A stretch of DNA of 7,535 nt from the NCBI GenBank assembly GCA_030642865.1, contig DAOWMW010000057.1:1-7535 (forward strand), in the 5' to 3' direction. Of this stretch, positions 6,484-7,535 are shown piece by piece. The translations under genes and the position numbers were made by a program. The notes below the pieces were generated by a model. That model did not search any database and was not told the DNA's origin. It worked only from the letters and a program-made list of their open reading frames with translations. How positions within the stretch are numbered: the stretch's first letter is position 1; each line of letters opens with the position of its first letter. Origin of the DNA: Desulfobacteraceae bacterium. GTDB lineage: Bacteria > Desulfobacterota > Desulfobacteria > Desulfobacterales > BuS5.

Positions 6484-6516
6484 TTTATCGTGCCATGGGG
6501 TACTCCCCATTGTCAA
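6484..6516 (-). promoter_or_regulatory. Candidate promoter of the rhodanese-ligase unit, with a dyad in its spacer
   Basis: On the - strand a perfect TTGACA (6511-6516) is followed 21 bp later by GATAAA (6484-6489). The spacer contains the inverted repeat ATGGGG/CCCCAT (6495-6500 with 6505-6510). The upstream mutase unit is terminated at 6522-6568, so a promoter is expected in this short gap. An over-long spacer carrying a dyad is the arrangement of MerR-family regulated promoters, but no regulator gene is visible here. If real, the 5' leader would be only about 10 nt, in line with the missing ribosome binding site. Confidence 0.4.
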
Positions 6517-6521
6517 GATAA

Positions 6522-6568
6522 AAAAAAGCTGTTTTACGATATAATTTTTATCGTGAAACAGCTTTTTT
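6522..6568. terminator. Strong intrinsic terminator after the mutase genes
   Basis: A 20-bp stem pairs 6522-6541 with 6549-6568, with one G-U pair (6535 with 6555) and a 7-nt loop. The core is GCTGTTT/AAACAGC flanked by A6/T6, and an inner ACGATA/TATCGT extends it. On the - strand it starts about 20 nt after the stop of the B12-binding subunit and ends in a T run, so it closes the mutase operon. It is also T-tailed on the + strand. Confidence 0.9.
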
Positions 6569-6587
6569 GAGTTTTTTCAAAAAAAAA

Positions 6588-6986
6588 TTAACTATCTTTT
6601 TGAGCCGCCAGATCAGTAAATGTTGTTGCCATTTCATCCAGATCTGATCCAGGGGGAAAATAGCTTACCAGGCCTATCTCTTTTAGCCTGTGGATTTCAT
6701 CGGGAGCCACGATTCCGCCAAAAACCACAGGTATGTCAATTGCATTTTTTTCTTTTAGCAGATTCATAAGTTTCTGGGCATAATCAAGACCCGTTGATGA
6801 AAGGGAGCCTATTGCTATAATATCAACATCTTCATCCAGAGCTGCTGCAACAATTGTTTCAGGATACTGGTTCCCTAAATAAACAACTTCCATTCCTGTA
6901 TCTCTTAATAGCCTGTTTACAACGGTTACTCCCCGGCTATGAATGTCAAAGCCTAATTTTGCTGTTAATACTTTAACCTTTTTCAT
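6588..6986 (-). CDS. B12-binding (small) subunit of a methylmalonyl-CoA-mutase-type acyl-CoA mutase
   Basis: The 132-residue chain is a stand-alone cobalamin-binding domain of the mutase family. It carries D14-x-H16-x2-G19 (DIHSRG, the histidine that coordinates cobalt in base-off/His-on binding), GSLSSTG (60-66) and FGGIVAP (89-95), the standard Rossmann-like B12 signature. Such small subunits pair with a separate catalytic chain in isobutyryl-CoA, 2-hydroxyisobutyryl-CoA and some methylmalonyl-CoA mutases. It cannot dictate which acyl-CoA is used. The chosen ATG (6984-6986) has AAAGGAG (6994-7000) 7 nt upstream and overlaps the large-subunit stop by 1 nt as TAATG. An upstream in-frame ATG at 7061 would add 25 unrelated residues and overlap the large-subunit gene by 76 nt, so it is rejected. 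A terminator follows. Confidence 0.9.
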   Translation of the reverse strand: MKKVKVLTAKLGFDIHSRGVTVVNRLLRDTGMEVVYLGNQYPETIVAAALDEDVDIIAIGSLSSTGLDYAQKLMNLLKEKNAIDIPVVFGGIVAPDEIHRLKEIGLVSYFPPGSDLDEMATTFTDLAAQKDS

Positions 6987-7000
6987 TACATAGCTCCTTT
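6984..7000 (-). promoter_or_regulatory. Ribosome binding site and 1-nt overlap deciding the B12-subunit start
   Basis: On the - strand AAAGGAG (6994-7000) is followed by a 7-nt spacer and TAATG, in which the large-subunit stop and the small-subunit ATG share one base. This selects the 132-residue product over the longer frame from 7061 and suggests coupled, near-equimolar synthesis of the two mutase chains. Confidence 0.85.
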
Positions 7001-7535
7001 CATTCCGTAAAAGGGACTGTCCGCAGCTTTGCATGGATGCCGGCGTACTGTTATGTCGCACATCTCTTCAAGGGTGGCATAGGCTTTTACCGCTTTCATT
7101 GTTGCAGGCATTACATTATCACCATTGTCATCGGCCTCTTTAAGCTCAGCCAGGGCTTCCTCCACTGCAACATTATCCCGTTCTTTTTTGAGTTTTATTA
7201 ATCTGTCCTTTAATTTACCTCTGAGGTTGCTATCTGTTTTAAAATAAGATATTCCGGATGCTATTGTATCATCCCGGTAACAGTTAACTCCAACAACCCG
7301 TTTTTTTCCATTCCTCAGGTCATCTTCATGCTGACAGATCGCATTTTCCCTGTGGTTCATTAACCAGCCTGAATCAATGGCTCCGGCCCAGCCTCCCTGT
7401 TCTTCGAGTTCTTCAAAAAACTCCCAGGCCTTTTCTTCTATATTTTTTGTGAGTCGTTCAACAAAATAAGAACCGGCCAGGGGATCCACGGTATTGGTGA
7501 CATTGGTCTCGTCCTGGATAATCTGCTGAGTTCTC
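6986..7535 (-). CDS. Cobalamin-dependent acyl-CoA mutase, large (catalytic) subunit, C-terminal part
   Basis: The gene runs off the right edge; 182 C-terminal residues are readable from the codon at 7532-7534. The stretch RTQQIIQDETNVTNTVDPLA continuing into GSYFVE is the hallmark of methylmalonyl-CoA-mutase-type large chains, which catalyse radical B12-dependent carbon-skeleton rearrangements of acyl-CoAs in the cytoplasm. The GTG at the VDP codon is internal and not a start. The later NVMPATMKAVKAYATLEEMCD matches the family's usual near-terminal helix, but the ending after it (RRHPCKAADSPFYGMKGAM) differs from the familiar 'LR-VFGEY' type. The B12 domain is a separate downstream gene, so the enzyme is of the two-chain type. 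Residues that decide the substrate (methylmalonyl, isobutyryl, 2-hydroxyisobutyryl or larger alkyl-malonyl/succinyl) lie outside the window, so no specific symbol is given. Confidence 0.9.
   Translation of the reverse strand, partial: RTQQIIQDETNVTNTVDPLAGSYFVERLTKNIEEKAWEFFEELEEQGGWAGAIDSGWLMNHRENAICQHEDDLRNGKKRVVGVNCYRDDTIASGISYFKTDSNLRGKLKDRLIKLKKERDNVAVEEALAELKEADDNGDNVMPATMKAVKAYATLEEMCDITVRRHPCKAADSPFYGMKGAM

Noticed and set aside
6588..7061. Longer 157-residue version of the B12-binding subunit starting at 7061
   Set aside because: It would overlap the mutase large-subunit gene by 76 nt and add 25 residues without family similarity. The ATG at 6984-6986 has a strong AAAGGAG site and a TAATG junction.
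6986..7489. Mutase large-chain reading frame as a complete short gene starting at the GTG at 7487-7489
   Set aside because: The frame continues upstream to the window edge with conserved mutase sequence (RTQQIIQDETNVTNT), so the GTG is an internal valine.

Overview
The window looks like a chromosomal segment of an anaerobic sulfate-reducing or related Desulfobacterota bacterium (Desulfobacteraceae-like). The evidence is a Wood-Ljungdahl (reductive acetyl-CoA) operon, a two-subunit cobalamin-dependent acyl-CoA mutase, an AMP-forming acyl-CoA ligase, a moderately AT-rich composition and many A/T-rich intrinsic terminators. The lineage is inferred from gene content; no species is claimed.

Layout. 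Positions 1-2548 (+ strand) hold the 3' end of a carbonyl-branch gene, probably acetyl-CoA synthase (acsB), then a 172-bp gap, the corrinoid iron-sulfur protein large subunit acsC, and the methyltetrahydrofolate:corrinoid protein methyltransferase acsE. AcsE transfers the methyl group from methyl-H4folate to the cobamide on AcsC, and AcsB condenses it with CO and CoA. The acsB-acsC gap contains a 10-bp hairpin and a 105-nt imperfect inverted repeat that ends just before the acsC ribosome binding site. A bidirectional terminator at 2593-2627 separates this operon from a convergent M48-family metalloprotease lipoprotein gene (2626-4083, - strand). A 245-bp intergenic region (4084-4328) is full of small palindromes, one resembling a REP element.

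Positions 4329-6466 (- strand) form a two-gene unit: a membrane-anchored rhodanese-domain protein followed, with a 1-nt stop/start overlap, by a 550-residue acyl-CoA ligase. Its probable promoter lies in the short gap 6467-6521 and has a dyad between the -35-like and -10-like boxes. A strong 20-bp-stem terminator (6522-6568) ends the next upstream unit, an acyl-CoA mutase whose large chain (truncated by the window edge) and separate B12-binding chain also overlap by 1 nt.

All of the large genes belong to known families. The most unusual things are non-coding: the inverted repeat inside the acs operon, the 21-bp tandem duplication across the acsE stop codon, the dyad-in-spacer promoter and the palindromic intergenic repeat. 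Two protein oddities are an extra segment of about 32 residues near the C terminus of AcsE and an atypical C-terminal tail on the mutase. I found no convincing evidence of an undescribed multi-gene system.
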